This document shows positions 1-9,180 of a stretch of DNA of 64,000 bases, in pieces. How positions within the stretch are numbered: position 1 is the stretch's first letter; each line of letters begins with the position of its first letter. Origin of the DNA: Butyrivibrio proteoclasticus P6B7 (lineage in GTDB: Bacteria; Bacillota; Clostridia; Lachnospirales; Lachnospiraceae); contig NZ_JHWL01000013.1 in assembly GCF_000622085.1 (NCBI RefSeq), forward strand, positions 1-64,000. The letters are read 5' to 3'. A program made the translations under genes and the position numbers. The notes below the pieces were generated by a model that did not search any database, was not told where the DNA came from, and was given only the letters and a program-made list of their open reading frames with translations.

Positions 1-26
1 TATTCTCCTTTACGAATAATTATTGA

Positions 27-317
27 TTAAACTGTATAAGCGTTCTTACCAGAGTTAGCTGCGTCAACGTAGCTTGTCTTAACCTGGTCTACCCACTTGT
101 GGATCTTCATAACTTCCTCAGACATCTGAGACATCTTTGATGAGATATCAGCGATGAAGTTAACGCATGCCTCAGCCTCTTCGCCTTCCCAGCAATCCTG
201 GAGTGGTCCCTGAAGATTCTTAACGTCTGTTGTAAGCTGATCAAGATCAGTTGCGCCAGCTGAAAGTGTTGAAAGGTATCCCTCAACTTCGCTGACATTC
301 ATACCCTTTTGTGCCAT
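27..317 (-). CDS. WXG100 (ESAT-6-like) small protein
   Basis: A 96-residue, mostly helical protein with the WXG signature (Cys-Trp-Glu-Gly near residue 43) between two predicted amphipathic helices, the usual hairpin layout and length of the WXG100 family. Family members are substrates or structural partners of type VII (ESX/Yuk) secretion systems and are exported as dimers without a cleaved signal peptide. The ATG has a good ribosome binding site (GGAGG about 8 bases upstream). No EssC-type ATPase or other secretion gene is visible here, so the partner machinery must lie beyond the left edge or elsewhere. The family call is confident; export is inferred. Confidence 0.85.
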   Translation of the reverse strand: MAQKGMNVSEVEGYLSTLSAGATDLDQLTTDVKNLQGPLQDCWEGEEAEACVNFIADISSKMSQMSEEVMKIHKWVDQVKTSYVDAANSGKNAYTV

Positions 318-1023
318 TTTGTTTTCCTCCGTTTTTATACTTTTTTCGGCAGATTTATTTCAGCCGATTTTTATCTATGATAAAGACCAATGGTCTGTAT
401 CACGCAAAATTCTTAAGAAATGCGTAACATTTCACAAGACCCATTCCTTTCGAAAGTGCCCAATATTATCAATATATTCTTGTAATTATGAGATTTTTAA
501 TAGAGATTTTCCCTTCCCAACTCTGTTTTAATATTATGCATATATTAATTAAAAGATAAACACAATTATATTCATTCCCTTACTTTTCTATGTTTTGCAT
601 AAACGTCAGCCTTCTTTTTTAGATATTATTAACAAATCGTAATATCATTCAATCGAGTTCACTATTTTGTTTCTTTCCTTCCAAGCTCATTATCCATGCG
701 GCTTTTCGGTCATAACCATCTATTAACTATTATCTCCTACACTTTTTAAACAGATGACAGCACCATAATGTTGCAATATTTTTGTAAATATTTTTTCGTA
801 TTATAATGTATTTTAAGTCGTTTTGATTGTTATAATTCTTCGTATAATGAATCAATTTGCTTATTGTTTTTACGAGAGTAGAAAGTCACATCCATAGAGA
901 AGTGTTTTTTATTTAATAGTTATTTCCCATTCAACAAAATTAGGCGCCTTGAACTAACTGTCCAAGACGCCCTTGTTTTTTCAAAATACAGATTATAACA
1001 ATATCTTTACTTTCCTCGTAGTG
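318..1023. other. AT-rich intergenic region upstream of the WXG100 gene
   Basis: About 700 bases with no convincing gene. It holds the upstream region of the WXG100 gene, including an 11-bp dyad GACCAATGGTC at 385-395, and a terminator for the gene to the right (935-971). The rest is very AT-rich with many T runs. A 70-codon frame on the plus strand from 319 lacks a ribosome binding site and overlaps the promoter side of the WXG100 gene, so it is not called. Confidence 0.6.
935..971 (-). terminator. Rho-independent terminator after the membrane-anchored hypothetical
   Basis: A 9-bp inverted repeat (943-951 with 963-971) pairs fully on the minus-strand RNA if one G-U pair is allowed, and is followed by TAATTTTG. 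On the plus strand the same position is a C-A mismatch, which favours the minus-strand reading. Confidence 0.6.
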
Positions 1024-1629
1024 CTATTTGCTTTTTAGTTCTATCTCGATCGGATCTCCTTCTGCTCCAAATCCTGATCGAAAGTATGTTAATCCTTTCC
1101 CCTTGGTCCATACCATGTCACAATAGTACCCACTTTCAACTAATGGATTCCAAAACCTGCATTCATATGAATTATCATCGTACTCAATCCTCATACCATA
1201 GTCTGCAGGATTTTGTTCTTCTCCCGAAGAAGAATATACGATCATACCATCTGAAAGAAATGTATCTTCTGAAGGAATTTCATCATGATATGTCATCAAA
1301 TAAATTGTATCATCAGCCACATAGAACAATCCTATTTCATATCTATCCGCTGTGTAGTAGTACCTCTGCGGAATATCATCATACTGTATAGAAATCTGAT
1401 ATACAGACCCATGATCATATGCCTCCAGAAGGTCAACCTTCACAGTTAATTCAGATATATCTTCAAAAAAGAACTTGGTTACAGTATATGTATATTCTCC
1501 CTCATCGGGAAAAAAACTGTTGTTTTTCTCATATGATACATATTTATTCTTGTCATAGTTATAGTAACTCACTCCAACTATCAGAACCAATAATAGAATA
1601 AAAGCAAAAATCATATGTCGCTTTTTCAT
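1024..1629 (-). CDS. Membrane-anchored hypothetical protein
   Basis: About 201 residues, not recognised. The N-terminus is basic (MKKRH) followed by a strongly hydrophobic stretch of about 20 residues ending in a Tyr/Asn-rich segment, so it is a signal anchor or uncleaved signal peptide. There is no lipobox cysteine. The remaining approximately 170 residues are acidic, rich in Tyr and Asp, and look beta-stranded, presumably outside the membrane. The start is placed at the ATG preceded by AGGGGG; a frame 10 codons longer exists but has no ribosome binding site. It stands alone between terminators. Confidence 0.6.
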   Translation of the reverse strand: MKKRHMIFAFILLLVLIVGVSYYNYDKNKYVSYEKNNSFFPDEGEYTYTVTKFFFEDISELTVKVDLLEAYDHGSVYQISIQYDDIPQRYYYTADRYEIGLFYVADDTIYLMTYHDEIPSEDTFLSDGMIVYSSSGEEQNPADYGMRIEYDDNSYECRFWNPLVESGYYCDMVWTKGKGLTYFRSGFGAEGDPIEIELKSK

Positions 1630-1745
1630 GATGTCCCCCTGATAAAACCAATGCAACATATTTCTTCATCATTTTTCCTCATGTCTCTTCTTAAATAAAA
1701 TCAATTGTATCCTAATCCTCCCCAAAATGCACTCTCTATTAATGA

Positions 1746-1805
1746 AAAAATCAGCAAATGCCGATTGCTCTGAGCAACGTCGAAATGAGGCATTTGCTGA
1801 TTTTT
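1746..1805 (-). terminator. Long hairpin terminator
   Basis: A perfect 17-bp inverted repeat (1746-1762 with 1789-1805) enclosing a second small hairpin (TTGCTC/GAGCAA at 1765-1777). It is A-rich on the left and T-rich on the right, so it can terminate in either direction. On the minus strand it follows the flavoenzyme gene. Confidence 0.7.
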
Positions 1806-1820
1806 GAGTTTATGAAAATC

Positions 1821-1872
1821 ACGCCGCATACGAAAACAAGTATTTCCCAAGGGAAATCCCCGGGGCCGGGCG
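1821..1872 (-). terminator. Structured hairpin directly after the flavoenzyme stop codon
   Basis: ACGCC/GGCGT closes a stem that contains the inner dyad ATTTCCCAAGGGAAAT (1842-1857) and a CCCCGGGG block. On the minus strand it starts about 10 bases after the stop of the flavoenzyme gene and is followed by GATTTTC, so it is probably a first, weaker terminator ahead of the 1746-1805 hairpin. Confidence 0.45.
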
Positions 1873-1882
1873 TCCAGATTAA

Positions 1883-3946
1883 TTAAATTCTCATGGCAAC
1901 TTCGTAGGCTCTCCAGATGACGCTGCGGAGGTTACCAACCTTCTGGCAGTCGCCAACGTAGTCTACGTTGCTGGTGCGGTCATTGTTGCTGATGACAGGA
2001 TTAGGAATGTATCCAGCGGAGCTGATAACGCTATCGCAGTCAATTGATAGCTCTTTTCCCTCTGCATCCTTACAGATGATGCTGCCATCCTTAATCTCCA
2101 GAAGTGAAGTACTAAGGTATACAGGCACCTTGTGAAGCTCGAACCACTCACGTAAATATGAGCTGTTGGCAAGGCACACACCCTTCTGGGAAATAAGATC
2201 ATCCTTCATCTCTACGATAACAGGCTCCTTACCCATAAGTGCCAGCTCGTAAGCAATCTCACAGCCTGTAAGACCGCCGCCTACAACTACCACCTTCTTG
2301 CCAACTTCCTTGCCGCGAAGGAATTCGCAGGCTTCTATCATCTTCTCATGTCCAGGAACTCCCTTGAGGATACGAGGCTTAGCGCCTGTAGCCACAATGA
2401 TGTCCTTGTGATTAAGTTTCTTAAAGTCAGTAACCTCGGTGTTAAGGTGAACCTCCACGCCAAGCTCCTTCATTTGTCTCTTGTACCAGGCAAGAAGGTC
2501 ACGGAGCTTACCCTTGTAGGACTCAGCACTGGCTGCAATAAAGGTTCCGCCAAGTTCTCCCTCTTTCTCATAGATAACAGGCTCGTGGCCGCGAAGCTTA
2601 AGTACTCTTGCAGCCTCCATTCCGCCTATACCACCACCGATGATGATAACCTTCTTAGGTCTCTTGGTAGGCTTAAGGAAGTGCTTATCTCTCTGCATGG
2701 TCTCTGCGTTAACGGCGCATCTTGCCAGGTGCAGTGAATCAGAAAGGTCCTGATCATTAGGAACACCCTTGTAGTGGCACATGTTAAAGCATCCATTATG
2801 GCAAAGGATACAAGGTCTGATATCCTCTTCTCTGTCCTCAATAAGCTTGGTTATCCACTCTGGATCAGCCAGGAACTGTCTTGCAAAGCCAGCTCCATCT
2901 ATTTCGCCCTTCTTAATGGCATCTGCTGCCACACAAGGGTCCATTCTGCCTGCGCAGACCACAGGGATATCCACATATTTCCTAAGATTAGCCACATCAG
3001 AGAGGTTACAGTTCTCAGGCATATAGATTGGTGGATGAGCCCAGTACCAGGCATCATAGGTTCCGTTGTCACAGTTGAGCATGTCGTAGCCAGCATCCTG
3101 AAGGAACTTAGCTGCGATCTTGGACTCCTCAAAGTCTCTTCCTGCCTCAGTATATTCCTCCCCAGGAAGCGCTCCCTGTCTAAAGCCCTTGGTCTTGGAA
3201 ATAACGCTGTATCTCAAGGATACAGGGAAATCCTTTCCGCAGGTCTTCTTTATCTCTTTTACGATTTCAGCAGCGAATCTATATCTGTTTTCAAGGCTTC
3301 CGCCGTATTCGTCAGTTCTTTTATTCACATATAAAAGAGTGAACTGGTCAAGGAGGTATCCCTCGTGTACCGCATGAACCTCAACGCCGTCAACTCCGGC
3401 ATCCTTAAGGAGCTTAGCGCTCTTACCAAAGGAAGTGATGAACTCCTGAATCTCCTCCTTGGTCATCTCTCTTGATGGGAGCTTGTCAGACCATCTGTTA
3501 GGTGATGGGCTGGCTGATGCTGTGATCTTATCAAGGTCCATTACTGGCTTACTAAGGACTCTCAGCGCCTTGTTGTTATAAAGCTTTTCCATCATCTCAC
3601 TGACGGTAAAAGATCTACCAAAGCCCGCAGTAAGCTGCACAAAAAGCTTAGCCCCAGTCTTATGAAACTCAGGCATCCACTCAGCTAATTCCTTATACAT
3701 TTTCTTGTTGGTATGTAGCCACTGGCCAAACATTGGATTATAGACAGGCTGGCAACCAGGTAGCACAAGACCTGCGTTATTCCTGGCAACCTCCAGGATA
3801 AACTCAGCTCCTGCCTTATCGAAATGGTTCTTTTCCATCCAGCCAAAAAGATCTGTTCCTCCCATGGAAGTCATTACAATCCTGTTCTTGATCTCCAGGT
3901 CCCCAATCTTCCAAGGTGTAAAAAGAGATTCTATCTGCTGTTTCAT
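1883..3946 (-). CDS. FAD/FMN NADH-dependent reductase, old yellow enzyme/BaiCD-2,4-dienoyl-CoA reductase type
   Basis: About 687 residues in the layout of clostridial enoate, 2,4-dienoyl-CoA and bile-acid (BaiCD/BaiH) reductases. An N-terminal TIM barrel binds FMN (residues about 1-370). It is followed by a cysteine cluster for a 4Fe-4S centre (CILCHNGCFNMC) and a C-terminal FAD/NAD module with two Rossmann motifs (VIIIGGGIGG and VVVVGGGLTG). These enzymes reduce activated C=C bonds with NADH. The substrate cannot be read from sequence. The ATG at 3944-3946 follows a GGGGG ribosome binding site; a TTG four codons upstream overlaps that site and is unlikely. It is monocistronic, with terminators behind it. 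Confidence 0.85.
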   Translation of the reverse strand: MKQQIESLFTPWKIGDLEIKNRIVMTSMGGTDLFGWMEKNHFDKAGAEFILEVARNNAGLVLPGCQPVYNPMFGQWLHTNKKMYKELAEWMPEFHKTGAKLFVQLTAGFGRSFTVSEMMEKLYNNKALRVLSKPVMDLDKITASASPSPNRWSDKLPSREMTKEEIQEFITSFGKSAKLLKDAGVDGVEVHAVHEGYLLDQFTLLYVNKRTDEYGGSLENRYRFAAEIVKEIKKTCGKDFPVSLRYSVISKTKGFRQGALPGEEYTEAGRDFEESKIAAKFLQDAGYDMLNCDNGTYDAWYWAHPPIYMPENCNLSDVANLRKYVDIPVVCAGRMDPCVAADAIKKGEIDGAGFARQFLADPEWITKLIEDREEDIRPCILCHNGCFNMCHYKGVPNDQDLSDSLHLARCAVNAETMQRDKHFLKPTKRPKKVIIIGGGIGGMEAARVLKLRGHEPVIYEKEGELGGTFIAASAESYKGKLRDLLAWYKRQMKELGVEVHLNTEVTDFKKLNHKDIIVATGAKPRILKGVPGHEKMIEACEFLRGKEVGKKVVVVGGGLTGCEIAYELALMGKEPVIVEMKDDLISQKGVCLANSSYLREWFELHKVPVYLSTSLLEIKDGSIICKDAEGKELSIDCDSVISSAGYIPNPVISNNDRTSNVDYVGDCQKVGNLRSVIWRAYEVAMRI

Positions 3947-3982
3947 ATTAACCCCCAAAACTAATAATATCTTTATCCCCTA

Positions 3983-5884
3983 TTATACTATGTTTTCCAG
4001 GTACCGTGAAGCAAATACAGACATGGACACTGGTTCTGAATAATAAAATCCCTGAAGATATTCACAGCCTATATCCTCCATGAGTTTAGCCATGTTCTCG
4101 TCCTCGATGCCTTCAGAGGTAACCTCAAAGTTCATGTGTTTAAAAGCCTGGATCATGGTTGGCAGAATTTCATCCGGAGCCTTGCAGTAATCCCAGACAA
4201 GGCTCATATCAAGCTTGATGCAGATAAACGGGCACTTCTTTAGCATGGCAAGATTGGAGTAGCCACTGCCATAGTCGTCCAATACGAATTTAAAGCCATG
4301 TTCACTCATGCGTTCAATCTGTTCCTTTAACTGAACATCATCCACCATGGCGGCCTCTGTGATCTCAATATGAATCTGTGCCGGATCAATATTTAGCTCT
4401 TTTACCACCTCAGAATAGCATTCTGCAAGGTTGGGATTCATGAACTGTATAGGAGAAAGATTGACATTGACCCAGGAAATCCCGTTGCCGGCAAGGTCAT
4501 GTTCCTTGATAAACTTACAGGTCTTGGCAAATACCTGCTTACCCAGGTCATTGATTCTTCCGTTACTTTCCGCCACCTTTATGAATTCATCGGGAGGTAT
4601 CAGCTTTCCGTTTTTGTTGCGTAATCTGGCCAGAGCCTCAGCGCCAACAATCTTACCGGTGCTGCTGGAAATAATGGGCTGAAGGAAGACCTCCACCTGG
4701 TCGTGCTCAATGGCATACTCAAGATTTCTTTTAACCTCTATCTCCTTCTTCCTTTCACTGAGCAGGTTTCTTGTAACGTAAAAGATATCACTGCTCTCCA
4801 CAGAGGATGCTTTATCCAGTGTTTCAATGACTCCGTTTATGATGGTGTCAGAGTCAATGCTACTGACCTCAGGTTCTGTCACCACATAGGCTGCACTTAA
4901 ATAAAGCTCTGCGCTGTCATCCACCCAGGATCTGCTAAAACGATCTTCAAGCTTTTCATAGATCATGTCATAATCCATTTTCCTGTCGCCAATAATGAAG
5001 AATCTGCCGCTTCTGTAATTGAAGCACAGATACTTGTCAAAATTGCCTATAAGAAATCTGGCAATCATATCACATCCGTGGTTCATCTGATTTATGCCGT
5101 AGACTTCTCTGATCTCTTTGTAATTGCGAAGGGCAAAGGCCATAAGAGTATAGTTATCCAGACCTTTGTTTTCATCGAGATACTCCCTTAAGGCGTTGCC
5201 ATTAAAGATCCCGTTTCTGTCATCAAGGTAGAAATCAGGGTTTTCAAAGGATAAATAGATGATAATAATAGCCAGAAGGCAAAATGTATCCATAAGAAGG
5301 TATCTGGGAAACATCATCCTGACTATGATTCCTGCCAAAAGGATTATGTTATATGAAAGTATACTAAGTCTTTCCCTGTTATTTCTAAGTCTTTTAAACC
5401 TGAGAACAAATATAGTCAGTGAGACAAAGATATAATAATAAAAGCAGAAATAAAGAATGTTGTAGAATGGCCCGTTGTGGTATCCATCCTCTCCAATATA
5501 GAAGATCCATCTGGTATAGCCGGAAGTAAAGGCCATGAGACAGCTGATATATAGCGGAATCTTGGTAAGCTGTTTGATCCATGCATTATTGTTATCAAAT
5601 ACTTTTACCATGGTGGCTGTAAAGCTATAAAAAAGATAGCCTCTACTGTAAAAGGAGACAAAGTATACAATATTAGCTATATTCACAAGAACTAAGGGAT
5701 ATTCAGTATATGCAGAATCCATGCCACTGGACACAATATCAGAGAACATTACTATTGTCTCCATCACAAGTATCTTAATAAAGGTTCTGTTCATCCTTAT
5801 GGGGATACGGGGAAGAGCGCAATAATATGCCAGAAGTACTAATAATGTCATAAAACTTGGTATTACATAAGTAAAATTCCACAT
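3983..5884 (-). CDS. Membrane-bound EAL-domain c-di-GMP phosphodiesterase with degenerate GGDEF
   Basis: 633 residues. The N-terminal approximately 210 residues contain about seven hydrophobic segments (a membrane sensor). A GGDEF-like domain follows in which the signature is lost (SGRFF at the expected place). The C-terminal EAL domain (about residues 380-630) keeps all catalytic markers: EALAR, NLSPIQF, EITE, DDYGSGYS, the Lys in IKLD, EGIE and QGFYY. It is therefore predicted to hydrolyse c-di-GMP to pGpG, with the GGDEF part perhaps serving as a regulatory nucleotide site. The same architecture recurs at 32621-34576 and 34579-36531. It is a single gene with AGAGGT before the ATG. Confidence 0.85.
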   Translation of the reverse strand: MWNFTYVIPSFMTLLVLLAYYCALPRIPIRMNRTFIKILVMETIVMFSDIVSSGMDSAYTEYPLVLVNIANIVYFVSFYSRGYLFYSFTATMVKVFDNNNAWIKQLTKIPLYISCLMAFTSGYTRWIFYIGEDGYHNGPFYNILYFCFYYYIFVSLTIFVLRFKRLRNNRERLSILSYNIILLAGIIVRMMFPRYLLMDTFCLLAIIIIYLSFENPDFYLDDRNGIFNGNALREYLDENKGLDNYTLMAFALRNYKEIREVYGINQMNHGCDMIARFLIGNFDKYLCFNYRSGRFFIIGDRKMDYDMIYEKLEDRFSRSWVDDSAELYLSAAYVVTEPEVSSIDSDTIINGVIETLDKASSVESSDIFYVTRNLLSERKKEIEVKRNLEYAIEHDQVEVFLQPIISSSTGKIVGAEALARLRNKNGKLIPPDEFIKVAESNGRINDLGKQVFAKTCKFIKEHDLAGNGISWVNVNLSPIQFMNPNLAECYSEVVKELNIDPAQIHIEITEAAMVDDVQLKEQIERMSEHGFKFVLDDYGSGYSNLAMLKKCPFICIKLDMSLVWDYCKAPDEILPTMIQAFKHMNFEVTSEGIEDENMAKLMEDIGCEYLQGFYYSEPVSMSVFASRYLENIV

Positions 5885-6002
5885 AGTTACCTCTGAAAGG
5901 CCGGTTCAAGGGCTTCATAAAAATACATAAAAATACTGTGGCTTCACATATAATGATACATTATTCCGTTTATAAATAATCACACTTTAAGAAAACTTTA
6001 TA

Positions 6003-6045
6003 AAAAAATAATATAAGCGCATGGTTTTTACGCCTATATTATTAA
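6003..6045 (-). terminator. Terminator after the NSS symporter
   Basis: Inverted repeat AATAATATA..GCG/GCG..TATATTATT around a short loop, followed on the minus strand by a run of about eight T. It lies roughly 30 bases after the symporter stop codon. Confidence 0.75.
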
Positions 6046-6074
6046 AATTACACTGTATTCATTCAAATGTATTT

Positions 6075-7445
6075 TTATGCAAAATATGTTATCAGCCCAT
6101 ACACTACAAGGAAGGCAATTATAACAGGTAAAACATATTTAAAGTACCAGGACAGGTTCTTGCTGATCTTAAGTCCAACGCCGCTGTTAACCTCTTCAAT
6201 ATACTTATCAAAGCCCCAGCCGTATCTGGTTGTACAGAAAAGACAGCAAACCAGTGATCCGATTGGAAGAAGAAGGTTACTAACAAAGAAGTCCTCAAGG
6301 TCCATTACGCAGTTACCTGCCTTAAGTGGCTGGAATGATCTCCAAACGTTAAATCCAAGGGCACATGGGATTGAGCCCAGGGTAATAATGATTCCTGAAA
6401 ACAATGCTGCGTGCTTTCTCTTACGTCCAAAGAGATCGATTGAGAAGCTTACGTCATTCTCGAATACTCCAATCATTGTAGAAAGAGCTGCAAAATACAT
6501 GAATAAGAAGAACAGGCTTCCCCATATTCTTCCGCCCTTAAGTGCAATAAACACGTTAGGCAGTGTAAGGAAAATAAGGCTTGGGCCACTATCTGGTGCT
6601 ACACCAAAGGAAAAGCATGCTGGAATAGTGATAAGACCAGCAACGATAGCAACAAAGGTATCAAGGCCTGCCACAAGAAGGGCCTCTCCTGCAAGGCTTC
6701 TCTCCTTCTTAATATAGCTTCCGAAGATCTCCATACTACCAATACCAAGACTTAAGGTAAAGAAGCTCTGGTTAAGGGCTCCAAACAATACCTTGCCAAG
6801 GCCCACACTCTTGATATTCTGAACGTTAGGCTTAAGGTAGAACTCTACGCCCTCTCTTGCGCCATCAAGTGTAAGGGATCTGATACCAAGAATCACCATG
6901 ATGATAAGAAGTGCGATCATCATAACCTTGGTGATCTTCTCAACGCCGTTCTCAAGACCAAGGGAGCATACAACCACTGTGATGATCATCGTGATGACCA
7001 TGTACTTAATAAGGATCCATGGACTTCCCATCATCTCAGCAAATATATCACTAACCGCCTGCGCATCTGCACCTACAAATACACCCTTAACCATAAGAAC
7101 GAAATATCTAAGGATCCAGCCTGATACTATTGAGTAGAACATCAAAAGTACGTAGTTACCTGCTATGGCAAAATATCCCATAATATGCCATTTGCTGCCC
7201 TTTGGCTCAAGAGTCTTATAAGCTGAAAGAATACTCTTTCTGCTGGCTCTACCAATGGCGTATTCCATTGTCATGATCGGAACTCCAAGAGCTATCAGGC
7301 AAAATACATAGAATAAAACAAAAAGGCCACCACCATTCTGACCTACCATGTATGGAAAGCGCCAAACATTACCAATACCAATGGCGCAACCTGCTGATAA
7401 AAGAATAAACCCCAAACGACTTCCTAAACTTTCTCTTTCTTTCAT
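6075..7445 (-). CDS. Sodium-dependent transporter, NSS (SNF) family
   Basis: 456 residues with about 11-12 hydrophobic segments. The first carries the hallmark of the family's unwound helix 1 (AGCAIGIGNVWRFPY, residues about 18-32) followed by a Gly-rich stretch, the sodium and substrate binding site in LeuT-type symporters. Bacterial members import amino acids or related amines with sodium; the exact substrate is not evident. Length is normal for bacterial NSS proteins. It is a single gene with its own terminator, and a strong dyad symmetry lies about 75-105 bases upstream of the start (7518-7552). Confidence 0.9.
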   Translation of the reverse strand: MKERESLGSRLGFILLSAGCAIGIGNVWRFPYMVGQNGGGLFVLFYVFCLIALGVPIMTMEYAIGRASRKSILSAYKTLEPKGSKWHIMGYFAIAGNYVLLMFYSIVSGWILRYFVLMVKGVFVGADAQAVSDIFAEMMGSPWILIKYMVITMIITVVVCSLGLENGVEKITKVMMIALLIIMVILGIRSLTLDGAREGVEFYLKPNVQNIKSVGLGKVLFGALNQSFFTLSLGIGSMEIFGSYIKKERSLAGEALLVAGLDTFVAIVAGLITIPACFSFGVAPDSGPSLIFLTLPNVFIALKGGRIWGSLFFLFMYFAALSTMIGVFENDVSFSIDLFGRKRKHAALFSGIIITLGSIPCALGFNVWRSFQPLKAGNCVMDLEDFFVSNLLLPIGSLVCCLFCTTRYGWGFDKYIEEVNSGVGLKISKNLSWYFKYVLPVIIAFLVVYGLITYFA

Positions 7446-7517
7446 TACCTACCTCTGCATTACTATAGACATTGCCGTACCCCCGGAATTGTCTATCTTA
7501 TCTATTACACAAAATTT

Positions 7518-7552
7518 GTCTGCAGTTGATGCAAATTAATCACACTGCAGAC
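7518..7552. promoter_or_regulatory. Dyad symmetry upstream of the NSS symporter
   Basis: GTCTGCAGT+TGAT on the left mirrors ATCA+C+ACTGCAGAC on the right: 13 matched pairs with one bulged base around an AT-rich centre. It sits in the promoter region of the symporter gene and could be a regulator binding site or a leader hairpin; no family-specific motif was recognised. Confidence 0.4.
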
Positions 7553-7662
7553 AAGAATAGATTCTAACATATTTATGTAAATCTTTCCACAAAAACTTTT
7601 ACGCTATGTACCATTAAAGTGTGGGCTTATTTACTGGGGTTCATAGCTCTTTTTACACCAAA

Positions 7663-8244
7663 TTACTGTGCCATTATGCTCTCCACAAAGGAGTGTTTAC
7701 CGTTAACCGATTCGTAGACTCTTACTTCACAGTTCTTAGGCTTGGGACGCCAGATATAGCCCCTTCTCTTATCCTCAAGATATCCCTTAAGGCATCGGAT
7801 TATTCCGCCGTGGCACACAACAAGAACGTTGTCGTAGTCCTTCTGCTCAAGCTCCTTAAGAAATGAGTGGCTTCTTTCTATCATGCTCTTTGTGGTCTCT
7901 ACGGTCTTGGGAGCTCTAAACACCTCTGGAAGAGCCCAGTAAAGAGACATGGCTGGTCCCATCTGGGAATAGGGGACCTCGTCGTATTTGCCAAAATCAG
8001 CTTCAATGATCCTGTCATCGATTATGATCTGGTCTCTTGAAACGTTTCCCACAATTGATGCTGTCTCTATGGCTCTGTCCAAAGAACTGGCATATACAGC
8101 GTCAAACTTGATATCGCCGATGATTGATCTAACTTTCCTTGCCTGGGCGATGCCGTTTTCATTAAGGGGAATATCGATTCTTCCCTGCATTTTCTTAGTC
8201 TGGTTAAGCACGGTCTGACCATGCCTTGTGATCCATATCTTCAT
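7663..8244 (-). CDS. Histidine phosphatase (phosphoglycerate mutase-like) family protein
   Basis: 193 residues. The RHG catalytic motif (ITRHGQT, residues 5-11) and the second catalytic histidine (VVCHGGIIRCL near residue 145) place it in the histidine phosphatase superfamily. Members range from phosphoglycerate mutases to cobalamin-pathway and sugar phosphatases; this short form is more often a broad-specificity phosphatase than a glycolytic mutase. It starts 9 bases after the rsgA stop codon and is the last gene of the rlmN-kinase-rsgA run. Confidence 0.8.
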   Translation of the reverse strand: MKIWITRHGQTVLNQTKKMQGRIDIPLNENGIAQARKVRSIIGDIKFDAVYASSLDRAIETASIVGNVSRDQIIIDDRIIEADFGKYDEVPYSQMGPAMSLYWALPEVFRAPKTVETTKSMIERSHSFLKELEQKDYDNVLVVCHGGIIRCLKGYLEDKRRGYIWRPKPKNCEVRVYESVNGKHSFVESIMAQ

Positions 8245-8253
8245 AATAATCCT

Positions 8254-9174
8254 TTATCTTCTGGCCTTCTTACTATAGTCAGGTCTTGCATTCTTAAGCT
8301 CCTGATACAGAACCTTGTAGTTATCGTAGCGAACCTGAGCGATCTCGCCGCGCTCTAAGGCATTCTTAACTCCGCAGTCTGGCTCTGCAATGTGGGCACA
8401 GCCTCCAAAGCGGCACTCTGGCTCATACTTTTCAAATTCAGGATAATACTGCATCAGCGTATCTGTGGTCACATCATTAAGGTTAAGGGATGTGAAGCCC
8501 GGAGTATCAATGATGAAGGTATTAACATCCTCCCCGTCAGAAAGGTCCTTAACATAGAATACCTCTGAATGTCTTGTGGTATTCTTACCTCTCTCGATCT
8601 TACGGCTAAGCTCTCCTGTCTGCATTCTGGCATCTGGAACAAGGCTGTTAAGAAGTGATGACTTACCTACACCTGAAGGGCCTGCCAGAGTTGTGGTCTT
8701 ACCCCTAAGTAGCTCTTTTAACTCAGAAAGACCATCGTCTTCCTTAACGCTTATAAAGAGGACCTTGTAGCCACATTTCTCATAGGCATCGTAAAGTTCC
8801 TGCTGCTCTTCCTTAGTTGCTATATCCTTTTTGTTAAAGCAGATAATGACAGGGAGATTCTGCTGCCTCATCATAATGAGGAACCTGTCCAAAAGATTGT
8901 AGCTGGGATTAGGCTTAACGATGGCAAACAAAATAACCGCCTGGTCCACGTTGGCAACAGGCGGTCTAAGTAGCTGATTCTTTCTGGGTAAGATCTCCGT
9001 GATATTGCCCAGACCTTTTTCTTCGTCGATGATGTCTATCTGACAGTCATCACCCACCAGCGGTTTTAAATTAGATTTGCGGAATATGCCCTTTGCCTTA
9101 CATTCATAGATTTTCTCTCCGGAAGTCTCTACGTAGTAAAAGCCGGCAATTCCCTTAAGAATCTTACCTTTCAT
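8254..9174 (-). CDS. rsgA: Ribosome small subunit-dependent GTPase A
   Basis: 306 residues. An OB-fold N-terminus is followed by a circularly permuted GTPase: the G1 loop GPSGVGKSSLLNSL (residues about 165-178) comes after the NKKD motif (CFNKKD, about 118). A C-terminal zinc knuckle has the spacing CRFGGCAHIAEPDCGV. RsgA (YloQ/CpgA) is a late 30S assembly factor that checks the decoding centre. In Firmicutes the gene routinely follows the PASTA kinase, as here (6 bases after it), and CpgA is a known target of that kinase in Bacillus. Confidence 0.95.
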   Translation of the reverse strand: MKGKILKGIAGFYYVETSGEKIYECKAKGIFRKSNLKPLVGDDCQIDIIDEEKGLGNITEILPRKNQLLRPPVANVDQAVILFAIVKPNPSYNLLDRFLIMMRQQNLPVIICFNKKDIATKEEQQELYDAYEKCGYKVLFISVKEDDGLSELKELLRGKTTTLAGPSGVGKSSLLNSLVPDARMQTGELSRKIERGKNTTRHSEVFYVKDLSDGEDVNTFIIDTPGFTSLNLNDVTTDTLMQYYPEFEKYEPECRFGGCAHIAEPDCGVKNALERGEIAQVRYDNYKVLYQELKNARPDYSKKARR

Positions 9175-9180
9175 AGAGGA

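Noticed and set aside
319..531. 70-codon plus-strand frame opposite the WXG100 promoter
   Set aside because: No ribosome binding site, T-rich, and it overlaps the promoter side of the WXG100 gene.
6067..6717. 216-codon plus-strand frame opposite the NSS symporter
   Set aside because: Antisense shadow of a well-supported gene; composition is not protein-like.
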